From NCBI GenBank assembly GCA_035471785.1, contig DATIPQ010000137.1:1-33251 (forward strand): a stretch of 33,251 nucleotides of DNA, in the 5' to 3' direction. Of the stretch, positions 1 through 7,988 are shown one piece after another. The notes beneath the pieces are model-generated. The model did not search any database and was not told the origin of the DNA. It saw only the letters and a program-made list of their open reading frames with translations. The DNA comes from Acidobacteriota bacterium (GTDB lineage: Bacteria > Acidobacteriota > UBA6911 > RPQK01 > DATIPO01). Position 1 is the first letter of the stretch, and every line of letters starts with the position of its first letter. Position numbers and translations under genes: made by a program.

Positions 1-83
1 ACCGCTAGTGCACTGCGTCAGAAGTTTTGAGCCACCCTGTGGCGTTATCCCACGCTTTCAGCGTTCGCACATTTGCCGTCTGA

Positions 84-162
84 AACCCAGGGTGGCGCCG
101 CCGTCTCGCTAGCGCTCGCCGCGGCTGACCCTGGGCTGACGCATCGCTCGCCTTCAGCGAGC
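84..162. repeat. REP-like cluster of palindromes in intergenic DNA
   Basis: This stretch packs several inverted repeats into about 80 bases. Arms 84-93 and 128-137 match 9 of 10, with a perfect CCCAGGGT/ACCCTGGG core. A perfect palindrome CGCTAGCG sits at 107-114 inside the loop. A second hairpin has 6-bp arms at 146-151 and 157-162. No convincing gene lies here. The composition resembles dispersed intergenic palindromic elements of GC-rich environmental bacteria, but only one copy is visible, so calling it a dispersed repeat is an inference. Confidence 0.4.
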
Positions 163-216
163 CCGGACTTGACTTCTAACACAGTCGCTGGGCTGGCGAA
201 TCTGTCCTTTTCAGAC

Positions 217-267
217 AAAAAACGGCGGCCCTGGCTCAGAACTTATGACCGGCAGCACTAGGGCCGC
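217..267 (-). terminator. Rho-independent terminator downstream of the prepilin peptidase
   Basis: Read on the minus strand, perfect 8-bp arms (GCGGCCCT at 267-260 and AGGGCCGC at 232-225) flank a 27-nt loop. The loop can itself pair GG-TCA with TGA-CC across a one-base bulge. Six T residues follow (222-217) after a two-base gap. It lies about 95 nt beyond the stop of the leftward prepilin peptidase gene and would close that transcript. Confidence 0.6.
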
Positions 268-361
268 TAGGTGGCCAGCAAGTTCACACGCGAATCAAGT
301 TTCAGCGACCGCGGTGAAGACTTGATTGCTCTCGGCTGTATGAGGCTTCTCGCTATCCTCT

Positions 362-1186
362 CTATTGCTGGGGAGAGAGCAATCTCAGGTACCAGGCCAA
401 GAGCTGCGGGCCCCACAGCGCCGCCAGTATGGCGCCCGCCGCCAGGAAGGTGCCGAAAGGCAGTTCGTAGCGCTGGCCCTTGCCCCTGACGTAGATGTAG
501 AGCGATCCGATAATGGCCCCCAGCAACGATCCCAGGAAAATGGTCATCCAGGCATAGCGCCAGCCCAGGAAGGCCCCCACCATGGCCATCATCTTGATGT
601 CTCCCATTCCCATGCCTTCGATCTTGCGCAGCAGTTGATAAAGCCCGGCCACCAGCCACAGGACGCCGCCGCCCAGAAGTACGCCGACGGCGGAGTGCAG
701 GTAGGCGGTCAAGAGGCTGTCGGGGGGCGGCAGGAAGGGATCGCCGGCGAAGTAGATATCAGCTTGAAGGGGAGCCAGCAGGAAGCCGAAGAGCGCCCCT
801 CCCAAGGTGAATATGTTGGGCAAAAGCCGGTCGAAGAGATCGATGAAGGTGAGGGCCAGCAGCAGCGAGAAAAGCACCAGCGCCAGATAGAAAGGCGGAT
901 CAAGATCGAACTTGAGGTAGGCCGCATAAAAGAGCGCAGCGGTTAGAATTTCGACCAGCGGATAGACCACGCTGATAGGCTCCTTGCAGCGCGAGCAACG
1001 TCCCCGCAAGACCAGATATCCCACCACCGGAATGTTGTACCAGGGACGGATGCCGGCCCCGCACTTGGGACAGGCGGAAGACGGGAAGATAACAGAGCGG
1101 CCCTTGGGCACCCGGTAGATGCAGACATTGAGGAAGCTGCCCATGAGCAGGCCGAAGAGGATGACCAGAACATCGATAATCGCCAT
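362..1186 (-). CDS. pilD: Type IV prepilin peptidase / N-methyltransferase (A24 family)
   Basis: An inner-membrane aspartyl protease that cleaves the leader of type IV prepilins or type II secretion pseudopilins and, in this family, methylates the new N-terminal residue. The 274-aa protein has the full family layout. An N-terminal membrane segment leads into a cytoplasmic zinc-binding loop with cysteine pairs C39/C42 and C64/C67, followed by a run of membrane helices. The two catalytic aspartates are D116 in the ID...LPN motif and D196 in the GxGD motif. The length is normal. No pilin or secretion genes lie in the window. It follows the TolC-like gene on the same strand at a 102-nt gap, but has its own TATAAT box ending 9 nt before the ATG, so it may be transcribed separately with almost no leader. 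No Shine-Dalgarno is visible. Confidence 0.95.
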   Translation of the reverse strand: MAIIDVLVILFGLLMGSFLNVCIYRVPKGRSVIFPSSACPKCGAGIRPWYNIPVVGYLVLRGRCSRCKEPISVVYPLVEILTAALFYAAYLKFDLDPPFYLALVLFSLLLALTFIDLFDRLLPNIFTLGGALFGFLLAPLQADIYFAGDPFLPPPDSLLTAYLHSAVGVLLGGGVLWLVAGLYQLLRKIEGMGMGDIKMMAMVGAFLGWRYAWMTIFLGSLLGAIIGSLYIYVRGKGQRYELPFGTFLAAGAILAALWGPQLLAWYLRLLSPQQ

Positions 1187-1195
1187 GACCGGGCG

Positions 1196-1224
1196 ATTAT
1201 AGCCAACGCGACGCGCACCGCGAA
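1196..1224 (-). promoter_or_regulatory. Candidate near-leaderless promoter for the prepilin peptidase
   Basis: A perfect TATAAT occupies 1201-1196 on the minus strand, only 9 nt upstream of the ATG at 1186. The hexamer 17 nt further upstream (1224-1219, TTCGCG) matches the -35 consensus at only 3 of 6 positions. If used, transcription would start 2-3 nt before the start codon, which fits the absence of a ribosome binding site. Confidence 0.35.
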
Positions 1225-1238
1225 GTCGGGGCGCGGCT

Positions 1239-1281
1239 GAGGCCGTCCCCCCCCGGGGAGAGCTCTTGGGGAAACGGCCTC
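1239..1281 (-). terminator. Strong hairpin after the TolC-like gene, no U-tract
   Basis: Perfect 8-bp arms (GAGGCCGT and ACGGCCTC, at 1281-1274 and 1246-1239 on the minus strand) enclose further pairing between a C run and a G run. The hairpin starts 8 nt past the TolC-like stop codon. No T run follows, so it could be a weak terminator, an mRNA-stabilising 3' end, or part of a Rho-dependent site. Confidence 0.35.
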
Positions 1282-1288
1282 GGGGCAG

Positions 1289-3022
1289 CTATCGTTCTTC
1301 CACCGACCGGGCCAGGACGATGTCGGCGTTCTCAACCAGTGTGTAGGTGGCCTGGCGCAGCGCGATAATCGACTTGACGTAGTCGATCTTGGCCACCAAC
1401 TCGGCTTGGATGGCTTCGGCCAAGTCGCGTTGAATGCGCAGTACTTCGAAGTTGGTCGAGAGGCCGGCCTCGAAACGCTTGTTCTCGCCGTCCAGTTGCT
1501 CTTCGGCCAACTCGCGGGCCACCCGGGCCGCCTCCAGACGTTTGCTCTGGATTTCGATCTGGCGGAAGGCTTTGCGAACTTCGACGCTGATCTGCTGCTG
1601 GGTCATGCGCCGCTGGCTGAGCAGCCGCCTTTCCTCGATCCTCTGGTTGGCCAGGTTAGCCTCGTTGGCGCGATTGCGCAGAGGGATGGTCACCGTGGTC
1701 GAGACGTTGTAGTTGGTGAAGTCGAACTTGAATGCGGAAGAGAGCGAATCGGTGAGATTGCCCTGAAAGGGGCTGTTTGGATTGGGTACGGTCTGGGTCT
1801 GGTCGGGAATGCCGTCCCCATCCAGGTCGACTCCCACACGGGCGAAAGCTTCTCCCGATTGGCCCACGGAGCCGTAGCTCAAGTTCAAATCCACCCGCGG
1901 CTTGCCCTCGCGCTTGTAAAAGTCGCGGTTGATGGCGACCTGCTCCAGGCGCTTTTCGTATTCCTTCAACTCGGGACGGCGTTGCAAGGCCATGCGGATA
2001 GCTTCGCGCAACTCCAGGTCCAGGTCTTCAACCTTGGGCCGGTCGGTAGGGATCACTCTCAGATCCCACAGCGAATCGTTGGGGTCAGGCGCCAGCAGGT
2101 TCTTGAGGTCGGCATCGGCGTTGACGATGGCCACTTCGGACTGGATGAAGCTCTGTTCCCGGCCCGCCACTTCCGAGCGCGCGCTGGTGATTTCGATGGG
2201 AGCTTCGATCCCGATCTCCACCCGCTTGCGGCTGTCCTGATAGCGGACCACGGCAAGATTCATGCTGCGCCGTTCGGCGTCATTGCTCTCGATGGCCTGC
2301 ACCAGGTCCCAGTAGCGGTCCATGACGCGCCGCACCACGTCCGAAACCTTGAGCTCGAATTGCAGGTCGCTGAGTTCGATATCAAGATTCTGAAGCTTGA
2401 GCTGCCGCTTGGTCTCGGTGTTGATGAAGCCTCTCCACAAGGGCTGCGTGAACTGGACCTGGAAGCGGCTCTGAAAGCTGGGATTGAGGGTGCTGAAAGT
2501 GCTGTTGGTCTCGGAGCGGTTGTTGGCCAGGCTCAGGGTCAGGCTCCCTCCGTTGGGAACCCGCTGGCTGAAGGTGGAGTCCCAGGTGAAGCCGTCGAAT
2601 GTCGAAACCGGGATTCCCTGCCCGGCGTCGAGAACGCTGGTGGAGGGGTTTTCGCGGGAATTGAAACCGACCTCGAAACTGATCTCGGGATCGTAGAATC
2701 CCTTGGTCCCGACCAACCGTACCCGGTTGATTTCTTCCTGGAAGTTCTCGATGCTGATTTCGAGGTTGTTGGCCAAGGCCCTGCTGATGGCATCGCGGAC
2801 GCTCAACTCGACGAAATCGCCGGCCTCTTTGACTCGCTCCACATAGGACTGTTCCACCAACTGGAATTCGTCGCCGTCATCGTAGACAGGGATCTCTTCG
2901 TCTGCGGGTGCGGGAATTGGCTCCTGCTGCTGTTGCTGCTGGGGATCCTGAGCCGCCAGGACTCCCATCAGCAGAAGTAGGCAAAGCGCCGAAACAAGGC
3001 GTTTACGAAACTGCTGGTTCAT
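1289..3022 (-). CDS. TolC-family outer membrane efflux protein
   Basis: An outer-membrane channel of the TolC/OEP type, which forms trimeric tunnels for export with ABC, RND or MFS partners. The 577-aa product begins with a signal peptide (basic start, leucine-rich core, cut near LAAQ), followed by a glutamine tract and an acidic linker. Two OEP-type repeats of long helices and amphipathic strands follow, with typical helical stretches rich in Ala, Glu and Arg near the C terminus. The ATG at 3022 is chosen because GGGAGAG lies 6 nt upstream; an in-frame ATG at 3037 sits before that site. No adaptor or pump gene is adjacent, so the substrate is unknown. The protein is longer than classical TolC, mainly through the N-terminal extension and a loop containing a DLDGDGIPD calcium-binding-like motif. 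Confidence 0.9.
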   Translation of the reverse strand: MNQQFRKRLVSALCLLLLMGVLAAQDPQQQQQQEPIPAPADEEIPVYDDGDEFQLVEQSYVERVKEAGDFVELSVRDAISRALANNLEISIENFQEEINRVRLVGTKGFYDPEISFEVGFNSRENPSTSVLDAGQGIPVSTFDGFTWDSTFSQRVPNGGSLTLSLANNRSETNSTFSTLNPSFQSRFQVQFTQPLWRGFINTETKRQLKLQNLDIELSDLQFELKVSDVVRRVMDRYWDLVQAIESNDAERRSMNLAVVRYQDSRKRVEIGIEAPIEITSARSEVAGREQSFIQSEVAIVNADADLKNLLAPDPNDSLWDLRVIPTDRPKVEDLDLELREAIRMALQRRPELKEYEKRLEQVAINRDFYKREGKPRVDLNLSYGSVGQSGEAFARVGVDLDGDGIPDQTQTVPNPNSPFQGNLTDSLSSAFKFDFTNYNVSTTVTIPLRNRANEANLANQRIEERRLLSQRRMTQQQISVEVRKAFRQIEIQSKRLEAARVARELAEEQLDGENKRFEAGLSTNFEVLRIQRDLAEAIQAELVAKIDYVKSIIALRQATYTLVENADIVLARSVEER

Positions 3023-3236
3023 GGATTGCTCTCCCATCGCTGATTTTACGGATCATCCGACTCGCGCATTCGGGCCACGTCAGGCCTTAGAGAAACCATA
3101 CGCCAGGCGGAGCCTAAAGTTTCTTGTTTACCATTATGGACGCAGGGAGGCCTGATTTGGACGACCTCTTCCGAGCCCCCCTTTATTTTGAAGAAGTTGA
3201 TGGACCTTTGCAGCCTGCGGTTCGAGGGCCCGATAC

Positions 3237-3267
3237 AAAAAAAGGGCGCGACCCTCAGGCCGCGCCC
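3237..3267 (-). terminator. Rho-independent terminator of the M48 peptidase gene
   Basis: On the minus strand a GC-rich hairpin spans 3267-3244, with arms GGGCGCG and CGCGCCC and inner pairing around GGCC/GGGTC. Seven T residues follow at 3243-3237. It lies 52 nt downstream of the peptidase stop codon, a textbook intrinsic terminator that separates this gene from the TolC-like gene. Confidence 0.85.
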
Positions 3268-3319
3268 AGCAACCGCGTGAATTCAGCAACCGGCAGCCCT
3301 CGGGCCACCGGCTGAAAAC

Positions 3320-4369
3320 TCAGTTGTTGTTGTTGTTGTTCTCTTTTTCCTTGGTGTCCGAGCTGCGCTTGAGCGTCGGACGGTTGGTCTTCAAGGTGGG
3401 CTTCTCTTCTTCACTTCGATCGGTGTTGGTCTTGCGCTTGAGGGTGGGACGCTTGCTGCCGCCCTCATCCTGACCCGAACCCGGGGTGATGCGCTTGTTG
3501 TCCATGGCGATCAAGCGGGCCTTGACCTTCTCGAAATCCGAAGTATTGAGGATGTACTCGTCCTTCGGCGGCAGGAAGCTGATCTCTTCCTGCACCTTCT
3601 CGATGCGGCTGTCCACAGGAGGATGAGTGCGCCAGAAGCTGGCGAACTTGCCCGGCTTGTTCTTTTCGCGGGCCTGCAGCTTCTCGAAGAAGGTGATGAA
3701 GCCGTGGGGATCGTAACCGGTGTTCCACAGGTATTGAGTACCCAATTGATCGGCTTCAGCCTCGCTCTTGCGGGTGATGCCCAGCAGCGAAAGGTTGAGG
3801 CCCATGCCGAGGGCGCTGCGGATGCCGTACTGAGTCCAGTAGCCGCCCACAAAGAGAGCGGGAATGGCGGCGAACTGCAGCAACTGGCCCTTGGTCATGC
3901 GTTCGGTAGCATGACGGGCAGCCACGTGGGCGATCTCGTGGGCCATCACTCCGGCCAGCTCCGCTTCATTGTCGGACTCCAGAATGAGGCCCTTGTTGAC
4001 GTAGAAGTAACCGCCCGGAAGAGCGAAGGCATTGACCTCGTCGGTGTCGACAACACGGATGACAAAAGGCACCTTGGCGTCCGAGTTGCGGACAATCTCC
4101 TGTCCCACCCGGTCCACATACTCGACCACCACCGGATCCTCCACCAGACGGGCCGTTTGCTCGAACTGCTGGGCGACCTGAGCGCCCAATTGCACCTCGC
4201 GCTCCAGCGAAACGAAATTCGGGAAGAGGCCGGCGATGCGGCCGTTGATATTGCGGTTGCCGATGTTCTCAACGTCCTTGTGCTTACGTCCCGCCAAGGC
4301 CAGACCCGGCGTCATAAGCGTGGCGATGAGAAAGACACCGATCCAACGTCTTGCTCTATCTGTGGTCAT
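3320..4369 (-). CDS. Exported M48-family zinc metallopeptidase with low-complexity tail
   Basis: A Zn-dependent endopeptidase of the M48 family, related to periplasmic BepA/YfgC-type proteases that police outer-membrane protein assembly. The 349-aa product has a signal peptide (cleavage around LALAG). The zinc motif HEIAH begins at H144, and the third ligand lies in a downstream EAEAD motif. The C-terminal tail is unusual: three repeats around PTLK, many charged residues, then six asparagines encoded by a (AAC)6 tract at the very end. The ATG at 4369 is preferred over an in-frame ATG at 4489. It starts a signal peptide, has AGGGGGA about 10 nt upstream, and lies downstream of a likely promoter. 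The tail has no TPR domain, unlike BepA. Periplasmic location is inferred. Confidence 0.88.
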   Translation of the reverse strand: MTTDRARRWIGVFLIATLMTPGLALAGRKHKDVENIGNRNINGRIAGLFPNFVSLEREVQLGAQVAQQFEQTARLVEDPVVVEYVDRVGQEIVRNSDAKVPFVIRVVDTDEVNAFALPGGYFYVNKGLILESDNEAELAGVMAHEIAHVAARHATERMTKGQLLQFAAIPALFVGGYWTQYGIRSALGMGLNLSLLGITRKSEAEADQLGTQYLWNTGYDPHGFITFFEKLQAREKNKPGKFASFWRTHPPVDSRIEKVQEEISFLPPKDEYILNTSDFEKVKARLIAMDNKRITPGSGQDEGGSKRPTLKRKTNTDRSEEEKPTLKTNRPTLKRSSDTKEKENNNNNN

Positions 4370-4453
4370 AACTTTGAAATCCCCCTCGCAGGACTTCTTG
4401 ACGATGATTTGGTTGTCGGAAGCGGGCAGGCACCGCCGCTTCAGCCTCTTTAC

Positions 4454-4482
4454 AGTATACAACAGCGTCGACATTCCTTCAG
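4454..4482 (-). promoter_or_regulatory. Candidate promoter of the M48 peptidase gene
   Basis: On the minus strand a TATACT box (4459-4454) lies 17 nt downstream of a weak -35 hexamer CTGAAG (4482-4477, 3 of 6 matches). Transcription would begin near 4447, giving a 78-nt leader before the chosen ATG. It lies between this gene and the divergent NAD(P)HX repair gene. Confidence 0.4.
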
Positions 4483-4492
4483 CAGGCATTCT

Positions 4493-4520
4493 TTAACCTG
4501 CCCAGCCGCTTCTCTATAAT
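4493..4520 (+). promoter_or_regulatory. Promoter of the NAD(P)HX repair gene
   Basis: A perfect TATAAT (4515-4520) lies 16 nt downstream of TTAACC (4493-4498, 4 of 6 matches to the -35 consensus). Initiation near 4527 would leave a leader of about 23 nt starting with the purine-rich GAGAAGGGG, which could serve in ribosome binding. Confidence 0.6.
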
Positions 4521-4549
4521 CGATGTGAGAAGGGGTGGAAAGTTTCAAT

Positions 4550-6133
4550 ATGCAAGTGCTTAGCGCAGAACAAATGGGCAGGGCCGACCGTCTCTGCAGC
4601 CAGCGTTACGGAATCCCCAGCCTGACCTTGATGGAGAATGCCGGTTTCAACCTCTACCAGGCCCTGCGGGACGAGTTTGACGACCTCGCTCAAAGACGGG
4701 TAGCCATCGTCTGCGGTCCCGGCAACAACGGGGGCGACGGATTGGTGCTGGCCCGGCAGCTTTCCCAACGCGACATTCCCGCCCAGGTCTTGTTGCTGGC
4801 CGCCTCCGGCAAGCTGAAAGGAGACGCGCGAACCAATTTTCAGATCCTCCACAAGGCCGGAGCCGACATCCTGGAGATCCCCGACCTGGATTCCTGGATG
4901 GAGCGGGGACGTTTGCTGGGGGACTGCGACATCGTGGTGGACGCCATCTTGGGTACCGGCATCAACCGGCCGGTAGAGGCCGACAGCTTTTTCGGCTGCG
5001 TGATTTCGGACATCAACACCTCGCAAGCCTATGTGCTGGCCGTCGACATTCCCTCGGGCATGCGTTCCGACCGTTTGAGCGGGGGCGACCTGACGGTGCG
5101 GGCCGACCTGACGGTAACCTTCGCCGCCCCCAAGATCGCACATCTCCTCAACCAGGACCTGGAGGCCATTGGCGATTTGCTCATCGCTCCCATCGGCACT
5201 CCCGCCGCCCTCCTGGAGGAAGTCTGCGATCCGCCCACACTCATGATGACGCCGGAGATGGCCGCCTCCTGCCTGCCGCCCAGGCGGCAAGCGGGTCACA
5301 AGGGCGACTTCGGACGGCTGGCAGTGGTTGCCGGCAGCCTGGGCAAGGCGGGAGCCGCGGCTTTGACCTCGCGGGCGGCCCTGCGCTCGGGCGCCGGACT
5401 GGTGACCGCCTTGGTCCCTGATGCCGTACAGTCCCAGGTGGCTCAATTCAGCCCCGAAGTCATGACCGAGGGGTTGGCTTCTTCCTCCACCGGCACTTTC
5501 CAGGAGGACAACCTGGACGACTTGCTGCAATGGCTCTCCAAGAACGACGCCGTTGCGCTGGGTCCGGGACTGAGCGACCAACCCCAGGCTTTCGCTTTAG
5601 TCCGCGCCTTGGTGGAAAAGGCCGCACTCCCCATGGTCATCGACGCCGATGGCCTCAATGCTTTCGCCGAATGTCCCCAGCGCCTCAAGGGCAGCGACAA
5701 GCGTCCCCTGATCTTGACTCCCCATCCCGGCGAATTCGCCCGGCTCTTGGGCATAACCGTGAAGGAAGTGACGGAAGACCGTCTCGAACTCTCACGGCGT
5801 TTCGCCCAGGAGCACCAGCTTTGGCTGGTCATGAAGAGCTTTCGAACCTTGCTGGCCACTCCCGCGGGAGAGGTCTTCATCTGTCCCTTGGGGAACCCGG
5901 GCATGGCCACTGCGGGCATGGGCGACGTCCTGACCGGCGTCCTGGGAGCCTGCACCGCCATGAGGCCGTCCTTCGAGCCCGGAGACTTGACGGAAGCCGC
6001 CCTGACGGCCGTTTTCGTCCATTCTTTGGCCGGCGACCAGGCGGAACAGGAACAAGGAAGCGAGGCCTTGATGGCCGGCGACGTCATCGAACATCTTGGA
6101 CAAGCCTTCAGCTACCTGCGCTCTCTCAAGTAA
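4550..6133 (+). CDS. nnrD: Bifunctional NAD(P)H-hydrate epimerase / ADP-dependent dehydratase
   Basis: Repairs hydrated NAD(P)H. The N-terminal YjeF-type domain (about residues 1-215) epimerises R-NAD(P)HX to the S form; the C-terminal ribokinase-like domain (about 225-525) dehydrates S-NAD(P)HX using ADP. Visible marks are the glycine-rich CGPGNNGGDG loop at 55-64 in the epimerase, and the GMGD motif with the expected catalytic Asp at D459 in the dehydratase. The 527-aa length fits the fused bacterial form (Nnr, E. coli YjeF). The ATG at 4550 begins the conserved N-terminal sequence; a GTG at 4535 is in frame but lies inside the probable ribosome-binding region. Its stop overlaps the tsaE start by one base (TAATG), a common neighbour pairing that implies translational coupling. 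Confidence 0.95.
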   Translation: MQVLSAEQMGRADRLCSQRYGIPSLTLMENAGFNLYQALRDEFDDLAQRRVAIVCGPGNNGGDGLVLARQLSQRDIPAQVLLLAASGKLKGDARTNFQILHKAGADILEIPDLDSWMERGRLLGDCDIVVDAILGTGINRPVEADSFFGCVISDINTSQAYVLAVDIPSGMRSDRLSGGDLTVRADLTVTFAAPKIAHLLNQDLEAIGDLLIAPIGTPAALLEEVCDPPTLMMTPEMAASCLPPRRQAGHKGDFGRLAVVAGSLGKAGAAALTSRAALRSGAGLVTALVPDAVQSQVAQFSPEVMTEGLASSSTGTFQEDNLDDLLQWLSKNDAVALGPGLSDQPQAFALVRALVEKAALPMVIDADGLNAFAECPQRLKGSDKRPLILTPHPGEFARLLGITVKEVTEDRLELSRRFAQEHQLWLVMKSFRTLLATPAGEVFICPLGNPGMATAGMGDVLTGVLGACTAMRPSFEPGDLTEAALTAVFVHSLAGDQAEQEQGSEALMAGDVIEHLGQAFSYLRSLK

Positions 6134-6561
6134 TGTCCCGATACAGCACCCGCGACGAAGAGGAAACCCGCCGGCTGGGAACCCGCCTGGCCAAGAAACT
6201 GTCCAGGCCGGCCCTGGTGCTGCTGCGCGGGGAACTGGGCGCGGGCAAGACCGTGCTGGCCAAGGGATTGGCTCAAGGCTTCGGAGTGGAGGACGCATCG
6301 GTGGTGCATAGCCCCACCTTCTCGCTCATCAATCTCTATCCCTCCCCCGGCGGTCCCGTCTATCACGTCGATCTCTATCGTCTGGAATCGCAGCGCGAGC
6401 AGTACTCGACGGGATTGGACGAGGTTCTCTGCGAGGAGCAGGCGGCAGTGATTATCGAGTGGGCCGAAAAGCTGAGTCTTGCCGCCCGGCCGTCGCTCTC
6501 CATCGAGATCGTCAGCGGGGAAGACGAGACCCGGCTCATCCAGGTGGAGGAGTGCCGGTAA
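6133..6561 (+). CDS. tsaE: tRNA threonylcarbamoyladenosine biosynthesis ATPase TsaE
   Basis: The P-loop ATPase partner of the TsaB-TsaD complex, which installs t6A at position 37 of ANN-decoding tRNAs in the cytoplasm. The 142-aa protein carries the Walker A motif GELGAGKT at 33-40, the HSPTFSLIN segment at 59-67, a HVDLYRL motif near 78-84 and a C-terminal IIEWAEK segment, all typical of the family. The ATG shares its first base with the stop of the upstream NAD(P)HX repair gene, so expression is probably coupled. Longer in-frame upstream sequence is only a shadow of that gene. TsaB and TsaD are not in the window. Confidence 0.96.
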   Translation: MSRYSTRDEEETRRLGTRLAKKLSRPALVLLRGELGAGKTVLAKGLAQGFGVEDASVVHSPTFSLINLYPSPGGPVYHVDLYRLESQREQYSTGLDEVLCEEQAAVIIEWAEKLSLAARPSLSIEIVSGEDETRLIQVEECR

Positions 6562-6626
6562 CAGGCGGCTTTCTTCGACCGCTATCTTGGTCTGGGCCAT
6601 CGCGAAGCCTTGCATAGCCTTGGCCA

Positions 6627-6652
6627 AGGAGGGCCGCGAGGATGCCCCTCCT
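6627..6652. repeat. Short inverted repeat in intergenic region
   Basis: Perfect 7-bp arms AGGAGGG (6627-6633) and CCCTCCT (6646-6652) enclose a 12-nt loop in the gap between tsaE and the hydrolase gene. No T run follows on either strand, so it is a poor intrinsic terminator. It may be a small dispersed palindromic element, which one copy cannot prove. Confidence 0.3.
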
Positions 6653-6734
6653 ACCCGGTCAAGCACCATTGGTGGAAGGTTGGGGGTTCTTGACAGCGGA
6701 CAAACCGGCGGGACTCGTGGCATAGTGTTGGGCC

Positions 6735-7790
6735 ATGACGACTATTCTGGTGCTGGCGGGAATTTTGGCAGTCCCCGTGGTCGTGGCGGCTCTGCTGGTC
6801 TGGGGGGTCCTGCTCATCCTGGGGCGGCGAAAAACTCTGTGGCGAGTCTTTAAGAGGGCCGGCATCACCTATGCGGTCTTGCTCCCTTTCTTTATCTGGG
6901 GCTTAACTCCGCTCGTCTTCGCCTATCTGCTCTCCCACGCCGGGACCCGTCCTCCCGATTTGCGCCTGGAGGAAACACCGCAGGAACTGGGCTGCAACTA
7001 CGAGGACGTTACTTTTTCCAGCCGCGACGGAATCGACCTTAGCGGCTGGTACCTGCCCGGAGAGAAAGAACAGGCGGCCTTCTCGATCAGCCACGGGCTC
7101 TTCCGCAACCGCCACGAAGTGATGCGCAGGGCCTGCGACCTCAATCAGAAGGGTTACCCGGTGCTGCTCTTCGACTTCAGGGCACACGGCAGCCTTCAGG
7201 GGCGCAGCGGAGAGGGTGCCGTATCGCTGGGCTACCGCGAGCGGCAGGACGTACAAGGCGCCGTCGACTTCCTGCTGGAGCGGGGACACAAAGAGCTCGT
7301 CCTGATGGGCGTTTCGATGGGAGCCGTGGCCGTCATCGAGGGTGCTCCCGCCGTTTCGCAGCACCTCAAGGGCCTGGTCGTCGACAGTCCTTTTCAATCG
7401 CTGGACGAAACGGTCGGCCGACATGTGCGTCTCATCTTGGGGATTCCGGGCTTCCCCTTCGGCAACATCTTCGCTTTTGGACTGCGGTGGATGACCGAAA
7501 CTCCGTCTGGAGAGCCTGACACGACCAAGGCTCTGGCTCAGCTTGACAAAATTCCGGTATTGCTGATCTACGGCGGCCAAGACCAGAGGATGCCGGAAGA
7601 GACCGCCCAAGCCGTGTTCGAGGCCGTTCCCGGCGAGCGGAAGCAACTGGTTTATTTCCCTGAGGCCGGCCACGGAAACGCCTACGACAACGACCCGCGA
7701 CGCTACGTCGCCCTGGTCGAGTCATTTGTGCAAGACTTGGACCCTTCGCCGCGACCGAATCCGTCCGCCGGATCATCGAGAGCGCAATGA
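6735..7790 (+). CDS. Membrane-anchored alpha/beta hydrolase
   Basis: A serine hydrolase of the alpha/beta fold, in the group of prolyl-oligopeptidase-like or BAAT-like lipase/esterase proteins. The 351-aa protein has two N-terminal hydrophobic segments (about 5-29 and 45-66) that should anchor it to the inner membrane, then the hydrolase domain. The catalytic triad is visible: S194 in the GVSMG nucleophile elbow, D283 in the YGGQD strand end, and H313 in EAGHG. The oxyanion-side SHG motif lies near 119-121. The C-terminal 20 residues are low-complexity Pro/Ser/Arg. The substrate cannot be told from sequence. The start ATG has no strong Shine-Dalgarno but precedes the first membrane segment directly. 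Confidence 0.85.
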   Translation: MTTILVLAGILAVPVVVAALLVWGVLLILGRRKTLWRVFKRAGITYAVLLPFFIWGLTPLVFAYLLSHAGTRPPDLRLEETPQELGCNYEDVTFSSRDGIDLSGWYLPGEKEQAAFSISHGLFRNRHEVMRRACDLNQKGYPVLLFDFRAHGSLQGRSGEGAVSLGYRERQDVQGAVDFLLERGHKELVLMGVSMGAVAVIEGAPAVSQHLKGLVVDSPFQSLDETVGRHVRLILGIPGFPFGNIFAFGLRWMTETPSGEPDTTKALAQLDKIPVLLIYGGQDQRMPEETAQAVFEAVPGERKQLVYFPEAGHGNAYDNDPRRYVALVESFVQDLDPSPRPNPSAGSSRAQ

Positions 7791-7988
7791 GAGAGGCGCG
7801 GGCGGCGCCAGAACCCCTTGCCGGCGGGTCTGTGACCGCATCGTTTGACCTTAGACGGAAAAGGTATTTACCCTGGAAGATCGGGAGACTCGACAAGCAA
7901 GCGACGTCGACCAGAGACGTCCAGAAACACGGCAGCCCCTGGTCTCCGGCGGCTGGCTGCCGAATAGAAGAGAAGAGGACTGCAATCG

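Noticed and set aside
73-261. 62-codon ORF at the left edge
   Set aside because: It reads through palindromic repeats and overlaps the terminator region; no ribosome site and no recognisable protein.
1406-2980. Very long (524 codon) plus-strand frame opposite the TolC-like gene
   Set aside because: Shadow frame caused by GC-rich codons; the minus-strand product has signal peptide, family pattern and ribosome site, and this one has none.
3124-3315. 63-codon plus-strand ORF between the TolC-like and M48 genes
   Set aside because: It crosses a clear minus-strand terminator and has no ribosome site.
6690-6728. TTGACA followed by TAGTGT upstream of the hydrolase gene
   Set aside because: The hexamers are 27 nt apart, too far for a sigma-70-type promoter, and no acceptable -10 exists at 16-18 nt.
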